Source of the DNA: Verrucomicrobiota bacterium
GTDB lineage: Bacteria; Verrucomicrobiota; Verrucomicrobiia; Limisphaerales; JADLHS01
Direction: 5' to 3'
DNA: 64,000 bases
Assembly: GCA_029573725.1 (NCBI GenBank)
Contig: JAKQDQ010000178.1
Coordinates: forward strand, 655,929-719,928
How positions within the stretch are numbered: the first letter of the stretch is position 1; each line of letters begins with the position of its first letter. Positions 46,604-56,775 of this stretch are shown piece after piece. The position numbers and the translations under genes were made by a program. A model generated the notes under the pieces. It made no database searches. It saw nothing but the letters and a program-made list of their open reading frames with translations, and was not told the DNA's origin.

Positions 46604-46627
46604 CCGTCGGCCGGACCGGCCGGACGG
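46604..46627. terminator. hairpin between convergent TMK-like and dus genes
   Basis: A nine-pair stem with one bulged G (46604-46612 with 46618-46627) and a 5-nt loop, in a 75-nt gap between convergent genes. GC-rich, no T-run; plausible bidirectional terminator. Confidence 0.35.
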
Positions 46628-46638
46628 CTGAAGGATGG

Positions 46639-47745
46639 TTACCAGACCTCCACGGGACCGCGGGGCACCGGAATCGCACCCTGCGGCGCGGCTTCCGCCG
46701 GCGTACACATGAAGGACGCCTGCAGGGGGGCGGATTGAAAGCGTGGCAGCAACTCGCCGGTCGCATCCAGAAACTGCCGCCGCCACTGGAAATAGTTTGC
46801 CAGAATCGTGTGAAATTGCGCCCGGGAGCTGACGGTGACCACCTGCTTGTTGAATTCACCGGCCGGACCAAAGCGCCGGGCATACCACGGTGCCACCTTG
46901 CGGAACATGCGACATCCCAACTCTTCTCCGAAGACTGCGACCATCAAGTCCAGGTGCCGGCACATCACCCGGATCCGTTCCGCGAAGGAGGCTTCCGGCA
47001 GCAGGTTGCCAGTCGTCAGGAAGTGCTGGGTCTGCTGGAAAATCCAGGGATTGTAAAAGGCGCCACGGCCGATGCTCACCCCCGCGCAGCCGGTTTCATC
47101 GAGCATTTTTTTGGCGGCCTGCGGCGTGACCACATCGCCATTGCCAATCACCGGGATGGTTTTCACGGCCGCGACCACCTGGCGGATTCCGGCCAGATTG
47201 ACCGTGCCGCGGAAACCCTGCTCCCGGGTCCGGCCATGCACGAAGATCGCCGCCACGCCCACCTCTTCCAGGGCGCGGGCCAGATCCGGCGCGGTTAAAT
47301 TGTCCGCATCCCAGCCCAGTCGCATTTTGGCCGTGATGGGGATCTTTACGGCGTTGACCATGCCCGCGACCAGCGCCGCGGTTTTCCGCAAGGTGGTCAT
47401 CATTGCCGAACCGCCGCCGACGTGGACCACCTTGCGCACCGGGCAGCCCATGTTGATGTCCACCGCCGCCACGCCGCGGGAGGCCAGAACGATCGCCGCG
47501 TCGCGCATTTCCTCAGGAACGCTGCCGAACAATTGCACGGCCAACGGGGTGTCGGCGGCGTTCGTTTCAATCAGCTTGAAGGCCTTCGCACGTTTTTCGA
47601 GCAGCGAACGTGCGTTGACCAGGTCGGTGGTGCAAAGCCCCACCCCGCCAACCTCCCGGATGACCAGGCGAAAGGGCAGGTTGGTGTAGCCCGCCAGCGG
47701 CGAGAGAAACAGCGGCGTTTTCACCGTGAGCGGACCGATTCGCAT
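46639..47745 (-). CDS. dus: tRNA-dihydrouridine synthase
   Basis: 368 residues. FMN-dependent reduction of uridine in the tRNA D-loop. Motifs are LSPLAGYTNLPFRLVIREVG, INMGCPVRKVV with the catalytic Cys, ITAKMRLGWD, IFVHGRTREQGFRG, VIGNGDVV and GRGAFYNPWIF, as in the DusB group. The length exceeds the DusB core (about 320-330) by a C-terminal 40-residue tail. A TAATCT hexamer ends 9 nt before the ATG. It lies 45 nt after dprA on the same strand. Confidence 0.93.
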   Translation of the reverse strand: MRIGPLTVKTPLFLSPLAGYTNLPFRLVIREVGGVGLCTTDLVNARSLLEKRAKAFKLIETNAADTPLAVQLFGSVPEEMRDAAIVLASRGVAAVDINMGCPVRKVVHVGGGSAMMTTLRKTAALVAGMVNAVKIPITAKMRLGWDADNLTAPDLARALEEVGVAAIFVHGRTREQGFRGTVNLAGIRQVVAAVKTIPVIGNGDVVTPQAAKKMLDETGCAGVSIGRGAFYNPWIFQQTQHFLTTGNLLPEASFAERIRVMCRHLDLMVAVFGEELGCRMFRKVAPWYARRFGPAGEFNKQVVTVSSRAQFHTILANYFQWRRQFLDATGELLPRFQSAPLQASFMCTPAEAAPQGAIPVPRGPVEVW

Positions 47746-47790
47746 GTCGTTCCTAGATTAACAGCTGGTGGGACGGGAAGGAAGGACGGT

Positions 47791-48900
47791 TCAACGGTGG
47801 CGCACGAACAGCCGGCCGGGCAGCTGCCGGACAATGCGTTTCATCTCCAGGCTCAACAGCGCCACGCTCGCCGTCGCGCTGGGCAGCCCGCTGCGCCGGA
47901 TCACCTCGTCAATGCTCGTTTCCCGTGCCGGGGTCAGGGTGTCCAACACCGCCTGCTCGTTCGCGGACAATTCCAGCGCGGGCAACACCCCGGTCTCGGC
48001 CGGCCCCGGCGGCCGGTTGCTGGGGGGAAACAGATATTCAAATTCACTCAGCACGTCTTCGGCGCTTTCGCAAAGTTTTGCGCCCTTCTTGATCAACTCA
48101 TGGCAGCCCTTGCTGCGCGGCGAATCAATCCGTCCGGGCACGGCAAAAACCTGTCTGCCGTATTCGGTGGCAAAATTGGCGGTGATCAGTGCGCCGCTGT
48201 GCAGATCCGCTTCCACGACCACGGTGCCGAGCGCCAGGCCGGCCACGATGCGGTTGCGGATGGCGAAGGATTGTCGGTCGCCGTTCCGGTTGATCGGGAA
48301 TTGGGAGATGACGGCCCCCTGTTCCGCGATGCGCGCAAACAGGTCCTGATTTTCCGGCGGGAACACAAGGTTGATGCCGGTGCCCAGAACACAGAGGGTC
48401 CGGCCCTTGGCGGCCAGCGCACCCTGGTGGGCGGCGGTGTCGATCCCCCGCGCGCCGCCGCTCACCACCGTTACCCCCACGTAGGCCAGTTGGTAGGCCA
48501 GCTTGCGCGCCGTCTCGAGTCCGTAATGCGTGGTCTGCCGCGAGCCCACCATGGCCACGCAATTTTTGTCCTGGGCCGTCAGTGTGCCCTTGACGTAAAG
48601 GACCAGTGGCGGGTCGTAAATTTCCCGCAGGGCGGCCGGATACTCCGCGTCCGAGGGGATCACCACCCGGCAGCCGAAATCGTTGAGGCGCTTCATTTCC
48701 CCCGCCAAATCAACGCTTTTCTCCCATCCGCAAATCGCGGCGGCGGTTTCCTCTCCCAGGTTGCGCACCTGGAGCAACTGCGACCGGGAGGCGCGCAAAA
48801 TCGCCGGAGCCTCCCCGAAATGCTCGAGCAGTGCCCGTGCGCGCACCGGCCCGACGCCTTCAATAAGATTGAGCGCGACGAGTGCTTCCCGGGAATCCAT
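47791..48900 (-). CDS. dprA: DNA-processing protein DprA
   Basis: 369 residues. Single-stranded-DNA-binding, RecA-loading protein of natural transformation. A SAM/HhH-like N-terminus (ALNLIEGVGPVRARALLEHF) precedes the Rossmann-like core: MVGSRQTTHYGLETARKLAY, VVSGGARGIDTAAHQGALAA, VLGTGINLVFPPENQDLF and the SNRP-like INRNGDRQSFAIRNRIVAGL. A C-terminal winged-helix domain (about 300-365) is also present. The length is typical. It suggests competence, though no other com genes are in the window. A -10-like TAGATT sits 6 nt before the ATG. Confidence 0.94.
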   Translation of the reverse strand: MDSREALVALNLIEGVGPVRARALLEHFGEAPAILRASRSQLLQVRNLGEETAAAICGWEKSVDLAGEMKRLNDFGCRVVIPSDAEYPAALREIYDPPLVLYVKGTLTAQDKNCVAMVGSRQTTHYGLETARKLAYQLAYVGVTVVSGGARGIDTAAHQGALAAKGRTLCVLGTGINLVFPPENQDLFARIAEQGAVISQFPINRNGDRQSFAIRNRIVAGLALGTVVVEADLHSGALITANFATEYGRQVFAVPGRIDSPRSKGCHELIKKGAKLCESAEDVLSEFEYLFPPSNRPPGPAETGVLPALELSANEQAVLDTLTPARETSIDEVIRRSGLPSATASVALLSLEMKRIVRQLPGRLFVRHR

Positions 48901-48906
48901 GGCCGT

Positions 48907-48912
48907 AATCTA
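48907..48912 (-). promoter_or_regulatory. -10 hexamer of dprA at leaderless spacing
   Basis: TAGATT on the minus strand ends 6 nt before the dprA ATG. The -35 candidate (TGGTGT, 16 nt further) is weak, so this rests mainly on position. Confidence 0.35.
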
Positions 48913-48963
48913 CCAGAGCCGGGGGCGAACACCAGCGCAGAACCGCTGGACGCCGGCGGGGGA

Positions 48964-50946
<1,983 letters not shown>

Positions 50947-51000
50947 AATGCGCTTGCTCGTGAGTCTGGTTTGAATTCTTGGTGAAGTGTAGCGGTGGTG

Positions 51001-51318
51001 TCAACTGCCAGGGTCGGTTCCCCCCAGCAACCGTTTCAATTGGTCGCGGGCCCGGTCGGCGCGGAACTGCGCTTCGGCCGGCGCCATGTAAACCCGGCGC
51101 GCCAGCTCGAACCATTCGCAATAATTGGCGACATCCTTGTCCATCACCGGTTCCGCCCGCCGCTCCCGGCATTGATACGCCACGGTGCGATCGTAATGCG
51201 CACAGTTCAGGCAAACCTTCAGATCCGCTCCGCAGAGGCACGTCTCCGACCGGCCGGGCGACCGTCGCTCCGGATACTCCGCACCGCACTTCCAGCAATG
51301 TCGTGTGGCCACGCTCAT
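51001..51318 (-). CDS. small zinc-ribbon protein of unknown function
   Basis: 105 residues. It has a cluster of cysteine pairs: HCWKCGAEYP, then TCLCGADLKVCLNCAHYDRT, then a further Cys in VAYQCRERRAEPVMDKDVAN and NYCEWFELA. This predicts one or two zinc-ribbon sites, with a helical, charged C-terminal part. I recognise the type as a conserved hypothetical family but cannot name a function. A sigma70-like promoter ends 6 nt before the ATG, supporting the start at 51318. Divergent from the hydroxyacid dehydrogenase gene across 71 nt. Confidence 0.75.
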   Translation of the reverse strand: MSVATRHCWKCGAEYPERRSPGRSETCLCGADLKVCLNCAHYDRTVAYQCRERRAEPVMDKDVANYCEWFELARRVYMAPAEAQFRADRARDQLKRLLGGTDPGS

Positions 51319-51324
51319 GGGCCG

Positions 51325-51352
51325 ATTTTACCACGAAACCCCGCCGCGCCAA
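51325..51352 (-). promoter_or_regulatory. promoter of the zinc-ribbon gene
   Basis: On the minus strand TTGGCG (51347-51352), 16-nt spacer and TAAAAT (51325-51330; 5 of 6 to consensus). It ends 6 nt before the ATG, so the mRNA should start at the AUG. Confidence 0.65.
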
Positions 51353-51354
51353 GC

Positions 51355-51383
51355 TTTCCCTCCACGCCGGCACCGGGTACGCT
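51355..51383 (+). promoter_or_regulatory. candidate promoter of the hydroxyacid dehydrogenase gene
   Basis: TTTCCC (51355-51360), 17-nt spacer and TACGCT (51378-51383), ending 6 nt before the ATG at 51390. The -35 is weak. It is packed back to back with the divergent promoter at 51325-51352. Confidence 0.4.
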
Positions 51384-51389
51384 GCGCGG

Positions 51390-52349
51390 ATGGAAATCTG
51401 TGTGCTGGACGGGTACACGCTCAATCCCGGTGACTTGAGCTGGGCGGAATTGCAGCAGCTGGGCGACTGCCGGATTTACGACCGCACGCCGGTGTCCGAA
51501 ATCGGGAGGCGGGCGGCCAACGCGGAAATTGTCCTGACCAACAAGGCGCCCCTGTCAGGTGAAACCCTCGCCCGGCTGCCCCGCTTGCGGTACATCGGCG
51601 TGCTGGCCACCGGCACCAACGTGGTGGATCTGACGGCGGCCCGGGAACGGGGAATTCCGGTGACCAACATCCCCGCCTACGGCACCCGCTCCGTGGCGCA
51701 GGCCACGTTCGCCCTGCTGCTGGAGCTCACGAACCGCGTGGGCCACCACGCCGGACGGGTGCGGGCCGGCGCCTGGACGCAGGCTGCCGATTGGTGCTTT
51801 TGGGATGCCCCGCTGATCGAGCTGGCCGATCGGACCCTGGGCGTCATCGGCTACGGGCGGATCGGCGCGGCCGTGGCGCAACTGGGCACCGCATTCGGCA
51901 TGAACGTCGTCGCGTATCATCCGCGGCGGCCACCGGCGCCGGCCCCGGTACGGTTTGTGGATCTGGCCGAACTGTTGCGCGCCAGTGACGTGGTGAGTTT
52001 GCATTGCCCGCTGACGTCGCAAACGCACCAGCTCATCAACGCCGAACGGCTGGGCTGGATGAAGCCGACCGCATTGCTGTTGAACACCGGGCGTGGTGCG
52101 CTGGTGGACGAAGCAGCCCTGGCCGCCGCCCTGAATTCCGGGCGCCTGGCGGGTGCCGGGCTGGATGTCTTGTCGGTCGAACCCCCTACGGCCACCAATC
52201 CGCTGCTGACCGCCCACCACTGCTTGATCACGCCCCACCACGCCTGGGCGACCCAGGCGGCGCGCCGGCGCCTGATGGAGACCGCCGTGGCCAACCTCCG
52301 GGCGTTTCTGAATGGAACGCCGCAAAATGTGGTCGGGTTGAACCGTTGA
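51390..52349 (+). CDS. D-2-hydroxyacid dehydrogenase
   Basis: 319 residues from ATG 51390 (MEICVLDGYTLNPGDLSWAE). NAD-dependent dehydrogenase of the D-isomer family (glycerate/hydroxypyruvate reductase-like). Motifs are LGVIGYGRIGAAVAQLG, LLNTGRGALVDEAALAAALN with the catalytic Arg, LDVLSVEPPTATNPLL with the Glu, and ITPHHAWATQAARRRL with the His. The phrase LDGYTLNPGDLSW is shared with glycerate dehydrogenases. The short length without an ACT domain argues against a full SerA. It could supply hydroxypyruvate/glycerate metabolism. It precedes the glycan run. Confidence 0.88.
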   Translation: MEICVLDGYTLNPGDLSWAELQQLGDCRIYDRTPVSEIGRRAANAEIVLTNKAPLSGETLARLPRLRYIGVLATGTNVVDLTAARERGIPVTNIPAYGTRSVAQATFALLLELTNRVGHHAGRVRAGAWTQAADWCFWDAPLIELADRTLGVIGYGRIGAAVAQLGTAFGMNVVAYHPRRPPAPAPVRFVDLAELLRASDVVSLHCPLTSQTHQLINAERLGWMKPTALLLNTGRGALVDEAALAAALNSGRLAGAGLDVLSVEPPTATNPLLTAHHCLITPHHAWATQAARRRLMETAVANLRAFLNGTPQNVVGLNR

Positions 52350-52448
52350 CCGCACCGGTGGCGCCGCCGCCTTTTCTGATTGCTGCGTTTCGCAAGTTTC
52401 TGCATAAAACGGCTGCCAATCGGCCGGGCGTCACGCCCCGGCCCTGAG

Positions 52449-53525
52449 ATGAAAATACTGGTCATATCACTCGCCGGCATTGGAGACACCCTGCTGGCCA
52501 CGCCCTTGATCGCCGAGCTGCGGGCCAACTTTCCCGGGGCCCGCATTGACGCCCTGACGTTGTGGCCGGGGGCGAAGGATCTGCTCGAGACGAATCCCCA
52601 TCTCGACACCGTCTATCAAAAAAATCTGCTCCACAGCCCGAAAGCGGGGGCCTGGCGTTTTCTGCGCGAACTGCGGAGCCGGCGTTATGACGTTTCGATC
52701 AACACCCATCCGCAGAGCCGGATTCATTACCGCTTCATCGCGCGGCTCATTGGTGCGCGCGAACGTCTGAGCCATGAATACGACTGCTCCGGATGTCTGG
52801 ATCATTTGCTGGTAAACCAGACCCTGCCCCAGGATTACGCCCGGCACACCGTCGAGCAGAATCTTGATTTTTTGCGCTGCCTCGGCGGCAAACCCAGACT
52901 GGCGCCGCACCGCACCGAAGTGCATCCAACCGCGGACGATGAGCGCTGGGCCGGGGACTTTTTTTCCGCGCACGAGCTCGCCCGTTTTTTTTGCCTCGGG
53001 GTGCACATCGGGAGCGGCGGCACCAAGAATCTGGCCCTGAAGCGCTGGCCGCTGGAGCGCTACCGGCAATTGTTCCAAAGGCTGAACCGGGAGCAGCCCG
53101 GGATTAAAATCCTCCTGTTTGGCGGCGGCGCGGAATTGCGCCAGCATCAGCATCTCTGCGCCGCAACGGAGCCGCGCCGGGTGGTTTCGGTGGAGACCGG
53201 CAATCTGCGTCAGGCCGCGGCCCTGCTGCGGCGCTGCCAGATGTTCCTCAGTGTGGACACGGCGCTGATGCATCTGGCGGCGGCGATGCACACCCCCAAC
53301 CAGATCGTGATCGAAGCGCCCACGCTGAACCCCACCAATCTGCCCTACGGCAATCCGTTCACCGTGGTGCCCAATCCCGTTTCGCATGGACGCTCACTGG
53401 AGTACTATCGCTACGACGGCCATGGCATCCGTGGCACCACCGCCGAATTGCTGGCCTGCATGCAATCCGTGACGGTGGACGCGGTCTGGGCGGCGGTGAC
53501 TGCGGCGCTCGCGCGGCGCGGTTAG
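52449..53525 (+). CDS. glycosyltransferase family 9, heptosyltransferase-like
   Basis: 358 residues from ATG 52449 (MKILVISLAGIGDTLLATPL), the classic GT9 opening. The C-terminal domain has FCLGVHIGSGGTKNLALKRW, PLERYRQLFQRL and FLSVDTALMHLAAAMHTPN, which bind the nucleotide sugar. It is similar in type to the GT9 at 39107-40123 but not a close copy. Likely substrate: ADP-heptose or a related sugar for a surface glycan. It starts a plus-strand run with the C-methyltransferase and GDP-mannose dehydratase genes. Confidence 0.88.
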   Translation: MKILVISLAGIGDTLLATPLIAELRANFPGARIDALTLWPGAKDLLETNPHLDTVYQKNLLHSPKAGAWRFLRELRSRRYDVSINTHPQSRIHYRFIARLIGARERLSHEYDCSGCLDHLLVNQTLPQDYARHTVEQNLDFLRCLGGKPRLAPHRTEVHPTADDERWAGDFFSAHELARFFCLGVHIGSGGTKNLALKRWPLERYRQLFQRLNREQPGIKILLFGGGAELRQHQHLCAATEPRRVVSVETGNLRQAAALLRRCQMFLSVDTALMHLAAAMHTPNQIVIEAPTLNPTNLPYGNPFTVVPNPVSHGRSLEYYRYDGHGIRGTTAELLACMQSVTVDAVWAAVTAALARRG

Positions 53526-53583
53526 CGACTGCGCGCTGGCGTTCATTCTTGATTCCGCCGGTGGTCTTCGCCAGTGTTTGAGC

Positions 53584-54870
53584 ATGTCGACGCCGCTGTT
53601 TTCGCCGATTCTCGTGACGCGCAATACGTGCCGCATTTGTGGCAGCCGGGCGTTGACCCCCGTGCTGTCCCTGGGCGACCAGTACATTGCCGGGGCCTTT
53701 GCCTCTCCGGATGGCCGGCCGCCGGTGGGCCGCCGGATTCCGCTGGACCTGGTGCGGTGTGATCCGGCCCGCGACCAGGAAGCGTGCGGCCTGGTGCAGC
53801 TGCGGCACAGCGTGCCTCCGCGCATTTTGTATCGCGCCTATTTTTACCGCTCCGGCATCAATCAGAGCATGCGCGAGCATCTTGCGGGCATCGCCGGTTT
53901 TGGCGAGAGCCTGATCAAGCTCGCCGCGGGAGACCTGGTGCTGGACATCGGTTGCAATGACGGAACGCTGCTCAAGTCCTACCGCACCCGGGGGCTCAAA
54001 CGCCTCGGAATTGATCCCTCGAACATGGTGGAGCACGCCCGGGCGGCGGGATTGCAGGTGGTCAATGATTTCTTCTCCGCCGCGGCGTTGCGTTCGGCGT
54101 ATCCGTACGAAAAGCCGAAAATCATCACCTCGATCGCCATGTTTTATGACCTGGAGAATCCCCACGCCTTCGTCAGCGACATCCAGGCCTGCCTGCACGA
54201 GGAAGGCGTCTGGATATTGGAGCTGAGCTATCTGCCGCTGATGCTCAAGATGAACAGCTTCGACACGATCTGTCACGAACACCTGGAGTACTACTCGCTC
54301 GCCCCGTTTGAGCGTCTGCTCGCCGAACATGATTTGGAGGTGGTGGATATTACGTTGAATGATTGCAACGGAGGCAGTTTCCGGATTGCGGTCGGTCATA
54401 AGGGCCGGGTGCAGCCGGGCGCCGCCGCCGGCGAACGGGTGCAACAGTTGCGGCTGGAGGAATTTGAGCTGGCGCTCGACACGGATGCGCCCTACGCCGC
54501 ATTTCGCCGGCACATCGAAAAAATCCGCAAGGACCTGCGCGCGTTTTTGTTGAAGGCCAGGCGGCAGAAGAAGCTCGTGCATGGATACGGGGCGTCCACC
54601 AAGGGCAATACGACCCTGCAATACATCGGCATCACGCCGGATTTGGTGCCCGCTGTGGCCGATCGCAATCCGATCAAGCACGGCAGTTTCACGATCGGCA
54701 CCAACATTCCGATTATTTCCGAGGAGGCCTCCCGCCAGCAAAAGCCGGATTATTATCTCGTCCTGCCGTGGCATTTCCTGGAGGAATTCAAGCAGCGCGA
54801 GGCGGCCTTTCTGCAGCGCGGCGGCAAATTTCTGCTGCCCATGCCCACCGTCCACCTGGTGGGCCAGTAG
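53584..54870 (+). CDS. sugar-nucleotide C-methyltransferase (Methyltransf_13/14 type)
   Basis: 428 residues. The ATG at 53584 is preferred over a TTG two codons earlier. The N-terminal zinc site is CRICGSRALTPVLSLG with a later Cys pair (VRCDPARDQEACGLVQL). The SAM domain has DLVLDIGCNDGTLLKSYRTR and ILELSYLPLMLKMNSFDTIC, then HEHLEYYSL. The C-terminal Rossmann-like domain has HGYGASTKGNTTLQYIGI. This three-part layout is that of the TylC3/EvaC-type C-methyltransferases, which make branched-chain deoxysugars on 4-keto nucleotide sugars. Next to a GDP-mannose dehydratase it could act on a GDP-4-keto-6-deoxy sugar (inference). 6 nt separate it from that gene. Confidence 0.88.
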   Translation: MSTPLFSPILVTRNTCRICGSRALTPVLSLGDQYIAGAFASPDGRPPVGRRIPLDLVRCDPARDQEACGLVQLRHSVPPRILYRAYFYRSGINQSMREHLAGIAGFGESLIKLAAGDLVLDIGCNDGTLLKSYRTRGLKRLGIDPSNMVEHARAAGLQVVNDFFSAAALRSAYPYEKPKIITSIAMFYDLENPHAFVSDIQACLHEEGVWILELSYLPLMLKMNSFDTICHEHLEYYSLAPFERLLAEHDLEVVDITLNDCNGGSFRIAVGHKGRVQPGAAAGERVQQLRLEEFELALDTDAPYAAFRRHIEKIRKDLRAFLLKARRQKKLVHGYGASTKGNTTLQYIGITPDLVPAVADRNPIKHGSFTIGTNIPIISEEASRQQKPDYYLVLPWHFLEEFKQREAAFLQRGGKFLLPMPTVHLVGQ

Positions 54871-54876
54871 GACGTC

Positions 54877-55881
54877 ATGAAATGCGCGGCAATCACGGGC
54901 ATCCTGGGGCAGGACGGCACCTACCTGGCCCGTTGGCTCTTGCACCAGGGTTACGCGGTGCATGGTCTGTTGCGCCTCCCTTTCGATCGTGAAGAGGCGC
55001 GGGTGCGCCGCCGGTTTCCGGCCGCACAGATCCGCGCCATCCAGTGGCACACGGGTTCGCTGACGGACCCCTTTGCGCTGCTGCGGTTCTTGCAGACGGC
55101 GCAACCAACGGAACTGTATCATCTGGCCGGCGTCAGCGATTCCCGGCAAAGCTTCGTCATTCCCGAGGAAACGCTCGCCAGCATCACGCTGGGCACCTTG
55201 CGGTTGCTGGAAGCCGCCCGCGCGGCCTGTCCGGCCGCCCGCATTTTTCTCGCCTCCTCCGCCGAGGTGTTTGGTGCCCCCGCCGAGACTCCCCAATGCG
55301 AATCCACCTTGCGCCAGCCGGCAACCCCGTACGGCATCGCCAAACTGGCCGCGGATCAACTGGGGCGTTTGCATCGCACCCACTACCAGCAATTTGTGGT
55401 CAGCGGCATTCTCTATAATCACGAATCCCCCCTGCGTCCGGCGAATTATCTCAGCCGTCGTGTCGCCCAGGCGGTGGCCGCCATCAAGGCCGGCCGCGCG
55501 CGGGAACTGGAACTGGCCGACCTGAGCGCGGCGCGGGACTGGTCGGACGCGCGCGATGTGGTGCGCGGGTATCAGCTGGCGTTGCAGGCCCCGGCGCCCG
55601 CGGATTACATTTTTGCCTCCGGACGGCAGCACCAGGTGGCCGAGCTGGTGGACCGCGCGTTCCGGACGGCGGATTTGGACTATCGCGAATTTGTCAGGGT
55701 CACCGATCGCACGTCCAATACGCAGCAGGTGGTCAATGGTCTCCGTGGCAATCCGGCCAGGGCCGAGACGGAATTGGGCTGGCGGCGCAACTGGACCTTC
55801 ATCCGGACCATTGAAGACATGGTGCGGGCGGAGCTGGAAGCGCGTCCGGAACTGGAACGGGCCGATCCGTTATGGCAATAA
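54877..55881 (+). CDS. gmd: GDP-mannose 4,6-dehydratase
   Basis: 334 residues. SDR-family enzyme converting GDP-mannose to GDP-4-keto-6-deoxymannose. Motifs are AAITGILGQDGTYLARWLL with the NADP-binding glycines, ASSAEVFG (Ser in the place of the usual Thr, and the catalytic Glu), TPYGIAKLAADQL with the YxxxK pair, and GILYNHESPLRP, which is specific to GMD. It is slightly shorter than the usual 345-370. No GDP-fucose synthase gene is in the window, so the end product is open. The preceding C-methyltransferase gene suggests a branched sugar. Confidence 0.9.
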   Translation: MKCAAITGILGQDGTYLARWLLHQGYAVHGLLRLPFDREEARVRRRFPAAQIRAIQWHTGSLTDPFALLRFLQTAQPTELYHLAGVSDSRQSFVIPEETLASITLGTLRLLEAARAACPAARIFLASSAEVFGAPAETPQCESTLRQPATPYGIAKLAADQLGRLHRTHYQQFVVSGILYNHESPLRPANYLSRRVAQAVAAIKAGRARELELADLSAARDWSDARDVVRGYQLALQAPAPADYIFASGRQHQVAELVDRAFRTADLDYREFVRVTDRTSNTQQVVNGLRGNPARAETELGWRRNWTFIRTIEDMVRAELEARPELERADPLWQ

Positions 55882-55888
55882 TACGACT

Positions 55889-56773
55889 ATGAGTGCGCTC
55901 TTTCGCCGTCTGGCCTACCAGTTCTCCCTGTTCGGTTATTTCAAGGAGACGTGCCGGAAATTTTACCAGATGCCGGCGAACATCGAGCGGCAGACGCTGC
56001 TGGCGCAGCACCAGTTCCTGCGCGATCTGCTCAAGGAACCGCGCTACGCGGAACCCCGGCGGCTCTGTCGCCATGAGCAGCAGGTGTTTTCGCAGAACGG
56101 CGAGGATGGTGCCGTGGCGGAGATCTTCCGCCGCATCGGGATCCGGGATCGGACCTTCGTGGAGATTGGGGTCAGCGAGGGGCTGGAAAACAACACCACC
56201 TCCCTGCTGGTGCAAGGCTGGAAAGGTTTCTGGTTTGACGGTGATGACGGCGCCATTGCCAGGATCCAACGGCATTTTTGGCAACCCCTGGCGCGGGGCG
56301 ATTTGAAGCTGAAACGCGCCTTTATCAATGCCGAGAACGCCGGAAGCCTGCTGGACGGGGCCGGCGTCCCCCGGGAATTCGACTTGTTGTCCGTGGACAT
56401 TGACCGGAACACCTATTATGTCTGGCAGGCGTTGGCGGGGATCCGCCCCCGGGTGGCGGTGATCGAATACAATTCCTTGTTTCCGCCCGACGTGGATTGG
56501 AAGGTCGAGTACCGCCCCGACCTGGTGTTCAACTGCACCAGCTACATGGGTGCCAGCCTGAAAGCCTACGAACGGCTGGGGGCGGAAAAAGGGTACGCCC
56601 TGGTCGGCTGCGATCTCTCCGGCATGAATGCTTATTTTGTGCGCCAGGATTTGGTGGGCGACAAGTTTGCCGCCCCGTTCACGGCTGAAAACCATTACGA
56701 ACCGCCGCGGCCCTTCCTGATCCATCGCAACGGCCTGCCCCGCTGTTTTTCCGACCTCCCCCCGCCCGGGTGA
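55889..56773 (+). CDS. FkbM-like protein of a glycan cluster
   Basis: 294 residues from ATG 55889, 7 nt after gmd. The core reads VFSQNGEDGAVAEIFRRIGI, TFVEIGVSEGLENNTTSLLV, then QGWKGFWFDGDDGAIARI. This is the layout of FkbM-type SAM-methyltransferase-fold proteins found in polysaccharide loci (acidic FVEIG motif I). Downstream are FDLLSVDIDRNTYYVWQALA and VAVIEYNSLFPPDVDWKVEY. No classic GxGxG is present, so catalysis is uncertain. There is no signal peptide. It ends 2 nt from the convergent GT4 gene. Confidence 0.7.
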   Translation: MSALFRRLAYQFSLFGYFKETCRKFYQMPANIERQTLLAQHQFLRDLLKEPRYAEPRRLCRHEQQVFSQNGEDGAVAEIFRRIGIRDRTFVEIGVSEGLENNTTSLLVQGWKGFWFDGDDGAIARIQRHFWQPLARGDLKLKRAFINAENAGSLLDGAGVPREFDLLSVDIDRNTYYVWQALAGIRPRVAVIEYNSLFPPDVDWKVEYRPDLVFNCTSYMGASLKAYERLGAEKGYALVGCDLSGMNAYFVRQDLVGDKFAAPFTAENHYEPPRPFLIHRNGLPRCFSDLPPPG

Positions 56774-56775
56774 GC

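Noticed and set aside
53359-55632. A 757-codon minus-strand frame opposite the C-methyltransferase and gmd genes
   Set aside because: Antisense shadow; the opposite strand carries all the conserved motifs.
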